A stretch of 64,000 nt of DNA from Methanosarcina vacuolata Z-761 (GCF_000969905.1 NZ_CP009520.1:2666001-2730000); one strand, 5' to 3'; shown: positions 16,767 through 26,838, numbered from the stretch's first letter. Notes: generated by a model from the sequence alone, not told the origin. Made by a program: numbers and translations.

Positions 16767-19700
16767 ATGAGATATATAGAAGAACGGACCAAAATGCAAA
16801 ATCGTGTTTCTGAAATCATGCAAAGTGGACTGGAAATTGCAGACCTGTTTATAAATAAAAACTATTTAATTGATATCGGTAAATGCGACCCGATACCATT
16901 AGAGGATATTCAACGCTCTTTCTCGTATATCTCGATGTTTGAAGTTAGTAAAATTGTATATGACGTTGATGAGAACATTAACGATAAACTCGTTAGTGTT
17001 TATAGTGCATTATCGAATTTTGGAAGTTCAGCTTTACTTGTTATTTTCAGTGATAAAGAAGGTGTAAAGTTTTACCTCGGAACAAGAGATGTTAATCAAC
17101 CAAATACCGCAAAAGAAATTTTGCAGAAAAGCTTGAGAGGAAATTTTCCTGGTATTGAAATAAATGAACAATCATCTTCAGAAATTGAAAGAATATTAGA
17201 GTCTCATATTCCCAGCGTATATTCTAATATGGCTGTTTCCTCCGTTTCAATTGTTCCTAGCGCAAGAGACGATGATAAGGATAAATTTGTACAGGGAATG
17301 GAGAAATTTATTGATTCTATGTCAGGTGAAAAGTACACTGCGGTATTAATCTCTTCACCATTAAGTAAAGCTGATTTGGAGAATAAGAAACGAGGATATG
17401 AAGAGCTTTATTCCACACTTTCTCAATTTTCACAGGCAAATATGACTTATGGCGAAAATAACAGCGAAGCTGTAGCTATAGGAATAAGTGATAGCTTCTC
17501 AAAATCGATAAATGAAGGCATTAGCGACACAACTGGAACAAATACGAGTACTTCCAGTGGAACAAGTAAGTCTCGGTACCATGGTCATAATTATTCTATT
17601 TTTTTCATGGGGTTTAATTCTGGTGAAAATGATGGAACAAGTACTGGGAGCTCTACCGGCTCTTCTACTGGCCATACTGACACTCGTTCTGAATCTGAGT
17701 CTACGAGCAACACAAAATCAGATACAAGGACGACTACGGAAGGAACTTCTACAAGTATAGCAATTACCAGACAGAATAAGACTGTACAGGAACTATTAGA
17801 GAAGATAGATGAGCAATTAGATAGAATCAAAAATTGCGAAGCATACGGATTATGGGACAGTGCCTGTTATTTTATTTCTGAAGATCCCGAAACATCCATT
17901 GTCGCAGCTAATACGTATAAAGCGTTGGTTGCTGGAGAAAAGACAAGTGTTGAAAATTCATTTATAAACCTGTGGAATAATGAATATGAGAATTCAGATA
18001 ATAGCTTAATAATTTTGGATCATCTCCGACATGGTCTTCATCCTCAGTTTAGATATCTTCCTAATAGTGGAGAGGGCAATTACACAGAACAAACAATTAC
18101 TCCAGCAAGTATGATTAGTGGTGTTGAGTTGCCTATTTTAATGGGAATTCCACACAAATCTGTAGTCGGTGTGACATCTGTTAATTCTGTTGCATTCGGA
18201 AGAAATGTGTTTGTAAAAGAGCAAAAAGATAACTCTCGAAATATTGACATCGGGGCTGTCTACCATATGGGAGAGGTATTCGAGAACAATAGAGTGAAGT
18301 TGGATTTAGAGAGTTTAACAGCACATTGCTTCATAACCGGATCAACCGGCTCAGGAAAATCAAACACAACTTACAAAATTATAGATGAATTAATCTCACA
18401 AAAAAACAATGTTAAATTCTTGGTCATTGAGCCAGCAAAAGGTGAATACAAATTAGCTTTTGGTGGTATGCCGGATATTAACATATTTACAACAAATCCA
18501 AAATATTATGACATGTTGAGTATAAATCCATTTGAGTTTAATGGAGAAATTCATGTATTAGAACATCTGGATAGACTTATAGAAATATTCAGTGCATGCT
18601 GGCCATTATATGCAGCTATGCCAGCATTTTTGAAAGCATCATTTGAGAAAGCATATATTCTTCATGGCTGGGACTTAAATCACTCTATACATATTAATCG
18701 AGGGAACGGAAAATTCCCAACATTCAAAGATATCGTTGACATCTTGCCTAAGTTGCTCAAAGAATCTAAGTTTTCCGATGAAGTAAAGGGAAATTATGTT
18801 GGATCTTTGGTGACCCGTGTTGAATCTTTAACAGATGGTCTGGTCGGACAAATTTTTTTGGGGCATGCAATCGACGATGATGTGCTATTTAATCAAAATA
18901 CAATTGTTGACCTGAGCCGTATAGGATCTGTTGAAACAAAGGCATTGCTAATGGGCATGTTGGTATTAAAGTTGAGTGAGTTTAGACAATCAACGTCACT
19001 TGGCACAAACCTGCCACTTAAGCATGTAACCATACTGGAAGAAGCACATAACCTTTTGAAAAGAACCTCTGTAGACCAGGATCAAGAATCTGCAAATGTT
19101 CAGGGCAAATCCGTTGAAATGATAAGCAATTCTATTGCTGAAATGAGAACATTTGGCGAAGGCTTTATTATTGTCGACCAATCCCCAACGTCTGTAGATA
19201 TATCCGCGATAAAAAATACTAATACAAAAATAATTATGAGGTTACCTGAAAGGAATGATTGTGAGGTTGCCGGTTGTTCAATTGGTCTAAGTAATGAGCA
19301 GATTATGGAATTAACTAAACTGGATAAGGGCGTTGCTGCGATATATCAAAATAACTGGTTAGAGCCCGTTTTAACAAAAATAGATAAGAGCAGTGATCTA
19401 TATGAAATATCATCAACTCCGATTCAGGACAGGAAGAATAGAACGGCTTTAATAGGAGAATTACTTACTGAACTTATTCTCCAAGATGAAGATAATATCT
19501 TTAATATGTCGTGGTTCAATACAATTATTAATTCTGCAAAAGTTTCCAAGCTCGCCAAAACTGATATAAGAAATCTTCTTTTGGAATATCAGAAAAAGTT
19601 TGAGACGGAACAAAAACAATTTGCTTTTTTTGAACTCATTTTTAAACTTATGAATTGTAATGATTTGTTTAGGATGTTTGAAGATAAATTACCAAACACA

Positions 19701-19928
19701 TCGGAATTACAAAAGCTTCCAAAAAAGTCGGAGATTGATAATCCTGCTGTTAAAGCTTGTAGAATATATGTTGATTATATCACTAAGAACTTGGATCTCT
19801 ATGCAGATTTTGATGAACAAACAAGAAGAACAGTATTTATAAAACTCTTAGACTACAAGATTCAAAGTGAACCGAACAATAGTGAGAGATATAAATTTGT
19901 ACATTATTGCGTCAATAAGTTGTTTTAA
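16767..19928 (+). CDS. Large HerA/DUF87-type ATPase
   Basis: The 1053-residue protein is a probable motor ATPase of the HerA/FtsK superfamily. Walker A is FITGSTGSGKSNTTYKI near residue 525, followed by KFLVIEPAKGEYK. Walker B is HVTILEEAHNLL near residue 752, followed by FIIVDQSPTSVD and MRLPERNDCEVAG (sensor/Arg region). The N-terminal 230 residues are a separate domain. Residues about 235-330 are extraordinarily rich in Ser, Thr and Gly (GTSTGSSTGSSTGHTD, then SESTSNTKS). A helical C-terminal domain ends the protein. No membrane segment is evident. Family members pump DNA or protein through hexameric rings. It begins the island, and the gene for the giant repeat protein follows after about 200 bases. 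Function in this setting is unknown. Confidence 0.9.
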   Translation: MRYIEERTKMQNRVSEIMQSGLEIADLFINKNYLIDIGKCDPIPLEDIQRSFSYISMFEVSKIVYDVDENINDKLVSVYSALSNFGSSALLVIFSDKEGVKFYLGTRDVNQPNTAKEILQKSLRGNFPGIEINEQSSSEIERILESHIPSVYSNMAVSSVSIVPSARDDDKDKFVQGMEKFIDSMSGEKYTAVLISSPLSKADLENKKRGYEELYSTLSQFSQANMTYGENNSEAVAIGISDSFSKSINEGISDTTGTNTSTSSGTSKSRYHGHNYSIFFMGFNSGENDGTSTGSSTGSSTGHTDTRSESESTSNTKSDTRTTTEGTSTSIAITRQNKTVQELLEKIDEQLDRIKNCEAYGLWDSACYFISEDPETSIVAANTYKALVAGEKTSVENSFINLWNNEYENSDNSLIILDHLRHGLHPQFRYLPNSGEGNYTEQTITPASMISGVELPILMGIPHKSVVGVTSVNSVAFGRNVFVKEQKDNSRNIDIGAVYHMGEVFENNRVKLDLESLTAHCFITGSTGSGKSNTTYKIIDELISQKNNVKFLVIEPAKGEYKLAFGGMPDINIFTTNPKYYDMLSINPFEFNGEIHVLEHLDRLIEIFSACWPLYAAMPAFLKASFEKAYILHGWDLNHSIHINRGNGKFPTFKDIVDILPKLLKESKFSDEVKGNYVGSLVTRVESLTDGLVGQIFLGHAIDDDVLFNQNTIVDLSRIGSVETKALLMGMLVLKLSEFRQSTSLGTNLPLKHVTILEEAHNLLKRTSVDQDQESANVQGKSVEMISNSIAEMRTFGEGFIIVDQSPTSVDISAIKNTNTKIIMRLPERNDCEVAGCSIGLSNEQIMELTKLDKGVAAIYQNNWLEPVLTKIDKSSDLYEISSTPIQDRKNRTALIGELLTELILQDEDNIFNMSWFNTIINSAKVSKLAKTDIRNLLLEYQKKFETEQKQFAFFELIFKLMNCNDLFRMFEDKLPNTSELQKLPKKSEIDNPAVKACRIYVDYITKNLDLYADFDEQTRRTVFIKLLDYKIQSEPNNSERYKFVHYCVNKLF

Positions 19929-20133
19929 TAATAACTATCTCAAAATATAATTATTAAGCCAAAGAGTTTACTGCAAGAATTCATCCTAAAACCAGTTTTA
20001 TTCCCACATTACCAGAGTTCTAAAATTTTTTCGTAGTTATAGTCTTGCGTGATAATTCCAAATTAGAGACTTAGAGAACTCAATATGGGATTATGGAGAA
20101 GTGGCAACTATACTATTATCAGAAGGTAAGTGC

Positions 20134-23100
20134 ATGTCTGAGATTGGAGGCCCTGAAGGCCCTGAAGGCCCTGAAAAATTTAATGTGACTGACAATAATG
20201 AAGTCGCTGAAAAAAGTAATATCGGTAAAGAATTAGACGCTTATTATACAGATGATTTTGATGATGATTTAAACGAGGATCCAGTTGATGAAGTTGACGA
20301 TGATTTAAACGAGGATCCAGTTGATGATGATTTAAACGAGGATCCAGTTGATGATGATTTAAACGAGGATCCAGTTGATGATGATTTAAACGAGGATCCA
20401 GTTGATGATGATTTAAACGAGGATCCAGCTGATGATGATTTAAACGAGGATCCAGTTGATGATGATTTAAACGAGGATCCAGTTGATGATGATTTAAACG
20501 AGGATCCAGTTGATGACGATTTAAACGAGGATCCAGTTGATGACGATTTAAACGAGGATCCAGTTGATGATGATTTAAACGAGGATCCAGTTGATGATGA
20601 TTTAAACGAGGATCCAGTTGATGACGATTTAAACGAGGATCCAGTTGATGATGATTTAAACGAGGATCCAGTTGATGACGATTTAAACGAGAATCCAGCT
20701 GATGATGATTTAAACGAGGATCCAGTTGATGACGATTTAAACGAGGATCCAGTTGATGATGATTTAAACGAGGATCCAGTTGATGACGATTTAAATGAGG
20801 ATCCAGTTGATGATGATTTAAATGAGGATCCTGAAGAAAATAATGAGCTTAATAATGAAGTCGCTGGGAAAAGTAATGTCGGTAAAGAATTAGACACTTA
20901 TTATACAGATGATTTTGATGATAATTTAAACGAGAATCCTGACGTTATTGATCCTGACGCTACTACTGATAATTTAAACGGAAATTCTGATTTAAATGAG
21001 AATGCTGACGTTATTGATTCTGACGCTACTACTGATAATTTAAACGGAAATTCTGATTTAAATGAGAATGCTGACGTTATTGATTCTGACGCGACTAATG
21101 ATGATTTAAACGGAAATTCTGATTTAAATGAGAATGCTGACGTTATTGATTCTGACGCGACTAATGATGATTTAAACGGAAATTCTGATTTAAATGAGAA
21201 TGCTGACGTTGTTGATCCTGACGCTACCAATGATGATTTAAACGGAAATTCTGATTTAAATGAGAATGCTGACGTTATTGATTCTGACGCTACCAATGAT
21301 AATTTAAACGGAAATTCTGATTTAAATGAGAATGCTGACGTTATTGATTCTGACGCTACTAATGATGATTTAAACGGAAATTCTGATTTAAATGAGAATG
21401 CTGACGTTATTGATTCTGACGCTACTAATGATGATTTAAACGGAAATTCTGATTTAAATGAGAATGCTGACGTTGTTGATCCTGACGCGACTAATGATGA
21501 TTTAAACGGAAATTCTGATGTAAACGAGAATGCTGACGTTATTGATTCTGACGCTACTAATGATGATTTAAATGAGAATGCTGACGTTGTTGATCCTGAC
21601 GCTACTACTGATAATTTAAACGGAAATTCTGATTTAAATGAGAATGCTGACGTTGTTGATCCTGACGCTACAAATGATAATTTAAACGGAAATTCTGATG
21701 TAAACGAGAATGCTGACGTTATTGATTCTGACGCTACTAATGATGATTTAAATGAGAATGCTGACGTTGTTGATCCTGACGCTACAAATGATAATTTAAA
21801 CGAGAATTCTGATGTTATTGATTCTGACGTTATTGATTCTGATGCTACAAATGATAATTTAAACGGAAATTCTGATGTAAACGAGAATGCTGACGTTGTT
21901 GATCCTGACGCTACTACTGATAATTTAAACGGAAATTCTGATTTAAATGAGAATGCTGACGCTACTGATACTGCTGATGATTTTGATGATTTTAATGAGG
22001 AACCTGAAGAAAATAATGAGCTTAATTATGAAGTCGCTGGAAAAAGTAACGTCGTTAAAGAATTAGACGCTTATTATGATCAAAATAGAGTGACCAAGCC
22101 TGAAGGTAAGCCTGAAGGAAATAATGATGACTTAAATGAGAACCCTGAAGGAAATAATGAGCTTAATAATGAAATCGTTGGAAGTAACATCGGGAAAGAA
22201 TTAGATGCTTATTATGACCAAAATAGAGGGAATACAGAAACTAAAGCTGGTGAGACTGGGACAGATGAAGACAACGCAGATTCTAACGTTGAAGTAACTC
22301 AATCTAATTCTAACATTAAACCTAATGCAGAAACTAAAGGTAGTGAGACAGATAAAACTCGTGAAATTGGGACAGATGAAGACAACGATAAGATAAAAGC
22401 TGGTGAATCTAAGACCAAATCAGAAAACGGTAAGATAAATGTAGATATTCAACCTAATGCAGAAATTCAAGAAAAGAGATCTGAAAGTTTAGAGAAGAAA
22501 TCTGATAGTAAACCTGAAAATAAGAGAGGAGATAGTAAGGGTTACCAATATCAGAGTCATAATTCACGAAAACGAGAACATAAAGAAACACTTAATAAAT
22601 GGCTTGATGATCAATATGTACAGATCAAAGATGCGGCAGTAAAAGGTGATAAGCTAGCGGGAAAAAAGCTTAAGTCTTGGGACGAACAAGTCAAGAAGTG
22701 GAAAGAACAAGTCGAGAAAGGAGAAAAAGAGAAGTCAAACACTAAAAATCCAGAAAAAGAGACTGAATCTGAGATAAGTCAGAAAAAGGCTGAAGCTAAC
22801 TTGGCAAAGAAGAAGTTTGAGATCGCCGAAGCTTGGAACAAACATGTCAAGAAAGAAGAAACACGTAATAAATGGATCGATGATCAATTTGTACAGATCA
22901 AAGATGCGGCAACAAAAGGTGATAAGCTAGCGGAAAAGATGCTTCAGTCTTGGAATGAACAAGTCAAGAAGGGAGAAAAACATAAGCTAAACAATGAAAA
23001 ATCTGATATAAGTCAGAAAAAGGCTGAAGCTAGCTTGGCAAGGAAGAAGCTTGAGATCGCCAAAACTTGGAACAAACATGTTCATGAAGAATCTGCGATG

Positions 23101-23577
23101 AGACAGAAAAATGCTGAAGCTAGCTTGGCAAAGAAGAAGTTTGATATCATCCAAAAACGAGCGGCACAAGGTGATAAAAAAGCTATAGATGTACTACACG
23201 ACTGGGAGAAAAGCGTTGAGAAAGAGAGGTTGGGGCCTGCCGCGAGAACAAAAGACTGGATAATTGCCACGAGAAAGAGCATCCTCGAAGAAGCCATGTC
23301 TGACAAGTCAAAACTTCCAAATAACGTCATCGGTTGGTATAAACAAGAGAAAAGTAGAATCATCAATGACCTTCAAAAGAGTGCACGAGACGGAGATACG
23401 AAAAAGCAACACATTTTAGAAGATCAAAATCTACTAGCTGATTATTTAGTCGAGAATATGCGTGAGCCACCTGGATACGATCTTGGTCACCAGCTAGGAG
23501 ATAAGCTTGGAGATAAACCTGGAAGACTAGAGTTTACGGCAGATAACCGTGGACGAGGAGGTAAATTCAGGTTATAA
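20134..23577 (+). CDS. Giant acidic repeat protein with possible nuclease-like C-terminus
   Basis: About 1147 residues, no signal peptide or membrane segment. Order: a short head (GGPEGPEGPEKF); about 20 nine-residue repeats (DDLNEDPVD); about 15 repeats of about 22 residues (around DSDATNDDLNGNSDLNENAD); a charged linker; and a Lys/Glu-rich helical region. The motif K-S-N-x-G-K-E-L-D-x-Y-Y recurs four times, bracketing the repeat blocks. The helical part has four copies of 'A-x-x-G-D-K-x-A-x-x-x-L-x-x-W' (DAAVKGDKLAGKKLKSW, DAATKGDKLAEKMLQSW, AAQGDKKAIDVLHDW). The end, PPGYDLGHQLGDKLGD...TADNRGRGGKFRL, has the D-x-G-H and N-R arrangement of HNH/EndoVII-type toxin domains; this is a weak resemblance. 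ATG 20134 (AAGGT 8 bases before) is preferred over GTG 20101. Confidence 0.78.
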   Translation: MSEIGGPEGPEGPEKFNVTDNNEVAEKSNIGKELDAYYTDDFDDDLNEDPVDEVDDDLNEDPVDDDLNEDPVDDDLNEDPVDDDLNEDPVDDDLNEDPADDDLNEDPVDDDLNEDPVDDDLNEDPVDDDLNEDPVDDDLNEDPVDDDLNEDPVDDDLNEDPVDDDLNEDPVDDDLNEDPVDDDLNENPADDDLNEDPVDDDLNEDPVDDDLNEDPVDDDLNEDPVDDDLNEDPEENNELNNEVAGKSNVGKELDTYYTDDFDDNLNENPDVIDPDATTDNLNGNSDLNENADVIDSDATTDNLNGNSDLNENADVIDSDATNDDLNGNSDLNENADVIDSDATNDDLNGNSDLNENADVVDPDATNDDLNGNSDLNENADVIDSDATNDNLNGNSDLNENADVIDSDATNDDLNGNSDLNENADVIDSDATNDDLNGNSDLNENADVVDPDATNDDLNGNSDVNENADVIDSDATNDDLNENADVVDPDATTDNLNGNSDLNENADVVDPDATNDNLNGNSDVNENADVIDSDATNDDLNENADVVDPDATNDNLNENSDVIDSDVIDSDATNDNLNGNSDVNENADVVDPDATTDNLNGNSDLNENADATDTADDFDDFNEEPEENNELNYEVAGKSNVVKELDAYYDQNRVTKPEGKPEGNNDDLNENPEGNNELNNEIVGSNIGKELDAYYDQNRGNTETKAGETGTDEDNADSNVEVTQSNSNIKPNAETKGSETDKTREIGTDEDNDKIKAGESKTKSENGKINVDIQPNAEIQEKRSESLEKKSDSKPENKRGDSKGYQYQSHNSRKREHKETLNKWLDDQYVQIKDAAVKGDKLAGKKLKSWDEQVKKWKEQVEKGEKEKSNTKNPEKETESEISQKKAEANLAKKKFEIAEAWNKHVKKEETRNKWIDDQFVQIKDAATKGDKLAEKMLQSWNEQVKKGEKHKLNNEKSDISQKKAEASLARKKLEIAKTWNKHVHEESAMRQKNAEASLAKKKFDIIQKRAAQGDKKAIDVLHDWEKSVEKERLGPAARTKDWIIATRKSILEEAMSDKSKLPNNVIGWYKQEKSRIINDLQKSARDGDTKKQHILEDQNLLADYLVENMREPPGYDLGHQLGDKLGDKPGRLEFTADNRGRGGKFRL
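20263..20831. repeat. 27-bp in-frame tandem repeat, about 20 copies
   Basis: The DNA unit (starting GATGATGATTTAAACGAGGA) encodes the nine-residue repeat. It is nearly perfect at DNA level, with mainly GAT/GAC synonymous differences, so expansion is recent. On the opposite strand it leaves an artificial open frame of Ser/Lys-rich repeats (20244-20897), which is not a gene. Confidence 0.95.
20938..21970. repeat. 66-bp-class in-frame repeats, about 15 copies with deletions
   Basis: Units encode 'DVIDSDATNDDLNGNSDLNENA' style blocks. Some units lack the NGNSDLNEN part, giving shorter steps. Variation is mostly TCT/CCT (Ser/Pro) and ATT/GTT (Ile/Val), so composition is conserved while sequence drifts. 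Confidence 0.9.
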
Positions 23578-24452
23578 TTATATCAATATTCATTGGTCAT
23601 TGGTTAAGGATTCATTTCCTTGTCCTGTTACTCTTTTTGAACCAAATTCTTTCATTTTTTATTCAAACCATTCATCTCTAAACCTTTCTCTGTTTACATG
23701 CGGATCCAATACTTGACTTTCATATTCACTCACTATCGTTTCAAAAGTTCTTCATGGATCTACGGTTAAGTGAGGACTCGTGACAACTTGTGTTAATTGT
23801 CTCAACAATTTTCAAATATTTTAATAAATAATGAGCTGGAACAGAGTATCGATTTCGTATAAAGAGGCAAAAATTTAAGGTAGGCTTCTAGTGCAAAATC
23901 AATATCTTTCAGGCAAGAAAATTCCTTGACCGATGACCAATAGTAACTGCTTTAATTCTGCTATTTACACAATTAACATTCCGTTCTTTTTATTACTCCT
24001 GCTTTTTAATAGTTTTTTATAATAGTAATTGAATAACTATCTTTTAAAATAAACATTTTTTATAATTATGTATCTACATTTAATTTCAATAAAAGAAGTG
24101 TTGGAACAAATAGACAAATTTAAGAATTATAAATTAAATTATAACTTTGTTAACACTTAGAATTAGAATTGCTTAATAGTCGATTGCTTTTAGTAAACTA
24201 GAAGGATTATTAAAATGGTTGGCAGCTACACAGATATACAAACTTATACGACTAAAAGGATACTAATTTTCTCAGCAGTATTTAATTTCTTAGCAACCGC
24301 GCTTCTTTTCTCAACTTGAGTTGCACCTTTTGGTGCTATTGTAGTAATGTAATAGCTTTTGTCAACTATTCTAGACACTCTATGAGCACACAGTCTGTGT
24401 TTACAGATGTCCTTTTGCATTAGAAATCACTGAGATACAAGGAGATTAAGAA
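23578..24452. other. 875-base spacer inside the chaperone island
   Basis: No convincing long gene. It contains imperfect inverted copies of a TCATTGGTTAAGG-like element (23591-23610, and inverted at 23925-23943), with a CTACGGTTAAGTGAGG relative at 23760. The same motif pair occurs in the spacer after the Hsp70 gene. There is also a small hairpin (GCACC...GGTGC, about 24323-24337). A 34-codon frame is listed separately. Confidence 0.6.
24215..24319 (+). CDS. Possible 34-residue membrane peptide
   Basis: ATG at 24215 with GAAGGA about 8 bases upstream opens a frame of 34 codons, starting MVGSYTDIQTYTTKR and ending in a hydrophobic stretch (ILIFSAVFNFLATALLF). It lies between the giant repeat protein and the GrpE-like gene. 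The good ribosome-binding site and single membrane helix make it plausible. There is no family support. Confidence 0.25.
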   Translation: MVGSYTDIQTYTTKRILIFSAVFNFLATALLFST

Positions 24453-25205
24453 ATGGGCAATAATGACAAAGAAGAACCTCCTACTGATCAAAGAATGGTA
24501 GATGATGCGTTTTCTGAAAATATAAAAGATGATGTTTCCGATACAGTTACAAGCAACGAAGAAATGAAAGAAGAGAAATTGATACTCGATGAGCCTCTCA
24601 ATGGGCCGAATGTCGAAAAGTGTACTGAAAAGGAACTCGGAAAAGCTGAAAATGTAAGCATCAGCAATGATGATATTTTGCAAAACATTACCGACCTTTC
24701 GGCTAAAATAGACTCCCTTAATCAACTCTTTTCCGAAAAAACACAGCATATGGAACATAAGGGAAAAATTATCGATCAAATGCATAAAGAGCTTCAGAAG
24801 TATAAGGATGACATTTACTCACAGGTTCTCAGAGAAGTTATTCTTGACATTATTGAAGTTAGAGATAGTATTTTGAGAATAACCGATTTTTACCTCAAGA
24901 AGCCTGAAGGAGAATGGGATATTCCCAACGAAACTTTTGCAGGATATGCTCTTGACATTCAAGATATATTAGAGAAAAATGGCGTTGAGATATACGAAAG
25001 CAGTCCTGGAGATTCTTTTTTGCCGTTGAAACAACGGGCAATTAAAAAAGTGATTACAGGAAGCAAAGAATTACATGGAAAGGTAGCCGAGTCTCTAAGC
25101 TGTGGTTATAGTTATAACGGAAAAACGATTTCTGCAGAAAAAATTGCTTTTTATTATTATGAAGAGCCAGCTGAAATAATGGCTAAGAATGGCACAGAGG
25201 TATAA
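24453..25205 (+). CDS. GrpE-like nucleotide exchange factor
   Basis: 250 residues. The acidic, low-complexity N-terminus (about 75 residues) leads into a long helix (ITDLSAKIDSLNQLFSEKTQ, then HKELQKYKDD). The GrpE core follows, 'LREVILDIIEVRDSILRITD', which resembles the L-R-x-L-L-x-V-x-D-N-L-E-R-A of GrpE. A C-terminal domain of about 90 residues replaces the usual beta domain and is divergent. GrpE releases ADP from Hsp70. The next gene, one base away, encodes an Hsp70, which supports the call. AAGGAG lies 8 bases before the ATG. It is a diverged, probably dedicated exchange factor and not the housekeeping grpE. Confidence 0.78.
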   Translation: MGNNDKEEPPTDQRMVDDAFSENIKDDVSDTVTSNEEMKEEKLILDEPLNGPNVEKCTEKELGKAENVSISNDDILQNITDLSAKIDSLNQLFSEKTQHMEHKGKIIDQMHKELQKYKDDIYSQVLREVILDIIEVRDSILRITDFYLKKPEGEWDIPNETFAGYALDIQDILEKNGVEIYESSPGDSFLPLKQRAIKKVITGSKELHGKVAESLSCGYSYNGKTISAEKIAFYYYEEPAEIMAKNGTEV

Positions 25206-25206
25206 A

Positions 25207-26838
25207 ATGGCTAAATATGTATACGGTATTGACCTTGGTACAACATATTCATGTATAGCTTATGTTGATGAAAGTGGAAGGCCTAACGTTATTAAAAATT
25301 TGGAAGGAACAAATACTACTCCTTCTGTAGTTAATTTTGCAAGTACGAATCAAGTTGTTGTAGGACAAGCGGCAAAGGAGACTGCTGTTATTGACCCTAA
25401 GAATACGGTCTCGCTGGTAAAAACTTTAATGGGAAAAAGCAATTTCGCCATAAGTTATAATGGTGAAGATAAATCTCCTGAAGAAGTGTCGGCCTACATA
25501 TTAAGAAAGCTCACCGGAGATGCGGCAAAGGAAATTGATGAAGAAGTAAAGGATGTAGTGATTACTTGCCCTGCTTATTTTGGTACTGCTGAAAGAATAG
25601 CGACAAAGAATGCAGGAGTTATTGCTGGTCTCAATGTGCTGGAGATTATTAGTGAACCTGTTGCTGCAGCAATTTACTATGGATGCACTAAAGAACTTGA
25701 AGAAAAAACTATTCTTGTTTACGATCTGGGTGGGGGAACTTTTGATGTTACTATCATGAGTATTGGCTCAGAAAAAATTGAGATTATATGTTCTGATGGG
25801 GACCATGACTTAGGTGGTAAGGATTGGGATGCTGCAACCATGCGTTACCTTGCAGATGAATTTGTTTCTCAAACAGGAAATAACTGTGACTTTGATGAAT
25901 ATGCTCAGCAAGATCTGCGTTTAAAAGCTGAAAAAGCAAAACAGCAATTGTCTGCTAGAGAAAAAACTCCTGTGGTGGTTGACGTAGCTGGAAAAAAAGC
26001 AAGAATCGATTTCTCAAGAGATAAGTTTGATGAAATTACTTCAGCATTATTAAAATCTACACTTGATAAAACTGATGCTGCTATTACTGTGGCACAGCAA
26101 CGCGGTTTTAAAGTGAATGAACTTCTTTTAGTTGGCGGTTCTACAAGAATGCCACAGGTAACCAGAGCACTTGAAGATAAGTATGGTATAAAACCTAAAA
26201 TTCTTGAACCGGATGAGGCTGTTGCTAAAGGAGCTGCTATTCATGCTGTTAATGTTTACATCAACAAGCAACGAAGTTATTTCAAATGGGGTGAAGACAA
26301 CAAAGGCGACGTGACTTCAGATTCCGTTTCAAATCCGTCTAATAGTGTCGAACAATTATCTGTTGATCCTAAAATGATGAGCAACGATGGAAAAACGCTT
26401 TCGATTGTTGTGGCTACAACTAAAAGTTTTGCTGTAGAAGCAATTGTAAATAAGGATCTAAAATGTTGCAATATGATTCTCAAAAACGATCCTATGCCTG
26501 ATGGTGCCATATCTGTGTCCCAGATATTTGGAACGAGTCGAAAGAATCAGGGAGAAGTTGAAATCGTTGTTTATGAAAGCGATTTTATGGATGAATTTTT
26601 TGAGATTGATGAAGATTATGCAATTGGTACAGTAATCTTAGAATTGCCGAACAATCTTCCCAGTGGTGCGCCGATTGAGATAACTTTAAGCCTTAATAAT
26701 GAAGGCATTTTAGAAGTCACTGGTAAAGACATAACAAGCAATAAAGAGGTTCATGCAGCTATGCGGTCAAAATATATCATGAACAGCGAAGCGGTTGAAG
26801 AATTAAAAGAAAAATCAAAAAACATGGTTGTTATGTAA
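25207..26838 (+). CDS. Hsp70 (DnaK-like) chaperone with short, diverged substrate domain
   Basis: 543 residues, against about 610-640 for housekeeping DnaK. The ATPase domain is complete: YVYGIDLGTTYSCIAYVD, VVITCPAYFGTAERIATKNA, ISEPVAAAIYYG, VYDLGGGTFDVTIM and LLLVGGSTRMPQV. After residue 370 a charged linker replaces the canonical D-V-x-P-L-S-L entry. The remaining 170 residues form a much-changed beta domain (GTVILELPNNLPSGAPIEIT, ILEVTGKD) with almost no helical lid. ATG 25207 is one base after the GrpE stop codon, so expression is coupled. A frame-compatible ATG at 25189 lies inside the GrpE gene and is less likely. Cytoplasmic; probably works with the proteins on either side. Confidence 0.93.
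   Translation: MAKYVYGIDLGTTYSCIAYVDESGRPNVIKNLEGTNTTPSVVNFASTNQVVVGQAAKETAVIDPKNTVSLVKTLMGKSNFAISYNGEDKSPEEVSAYILRKLTGDAAKEIDEEVKDVVITCPAYFGTAERIATKNAGVIAGLNVLEIISEPVAAAIYYGCTKELEEKTILVYDLGGGTFDVTIMSIGSEKIEIICSDGDHDLGGKDWDAATMRYLADEFVSQTGNNCDFDEYAQQDLRLKAEKAKQQLSAREKTPVVVDVAGKKARIDFSRDKFDEITSALLKSTLDKTDAAITVAQQRGFKVNELLLVGGSTRMPQVTRALEDKYGIKPKILEPDEAVAKGAAIHAVNVYINKQRSYFKWGEDNKGDVTSDSVSNPSNSVEQLSVDPKMMSNDGKTLSIVVATTKSFAVEAIVNKDLKCCNMILKNDPMPDGAISVSQIFGTSRKNQGEVEIVVYESDFMDEFFEIDEDYAIGTVILELPNNLPSGAPIEITLSLNNEGILEVTGKDITSNKEVHAAMRSKYIMNSEAVEELKEKSKNMVVM

Noticed and set aside
20244-20897. Minus-strand open frame of Ser/Lys/Thr-Gly-rich repeats (and a similar one at 20901-21296)
   Set aside because: It is the antisense of the in-frame repeats of the giant acidic protein; no ribosome-binding site or family, and the plus-strand gene explains the DNA.
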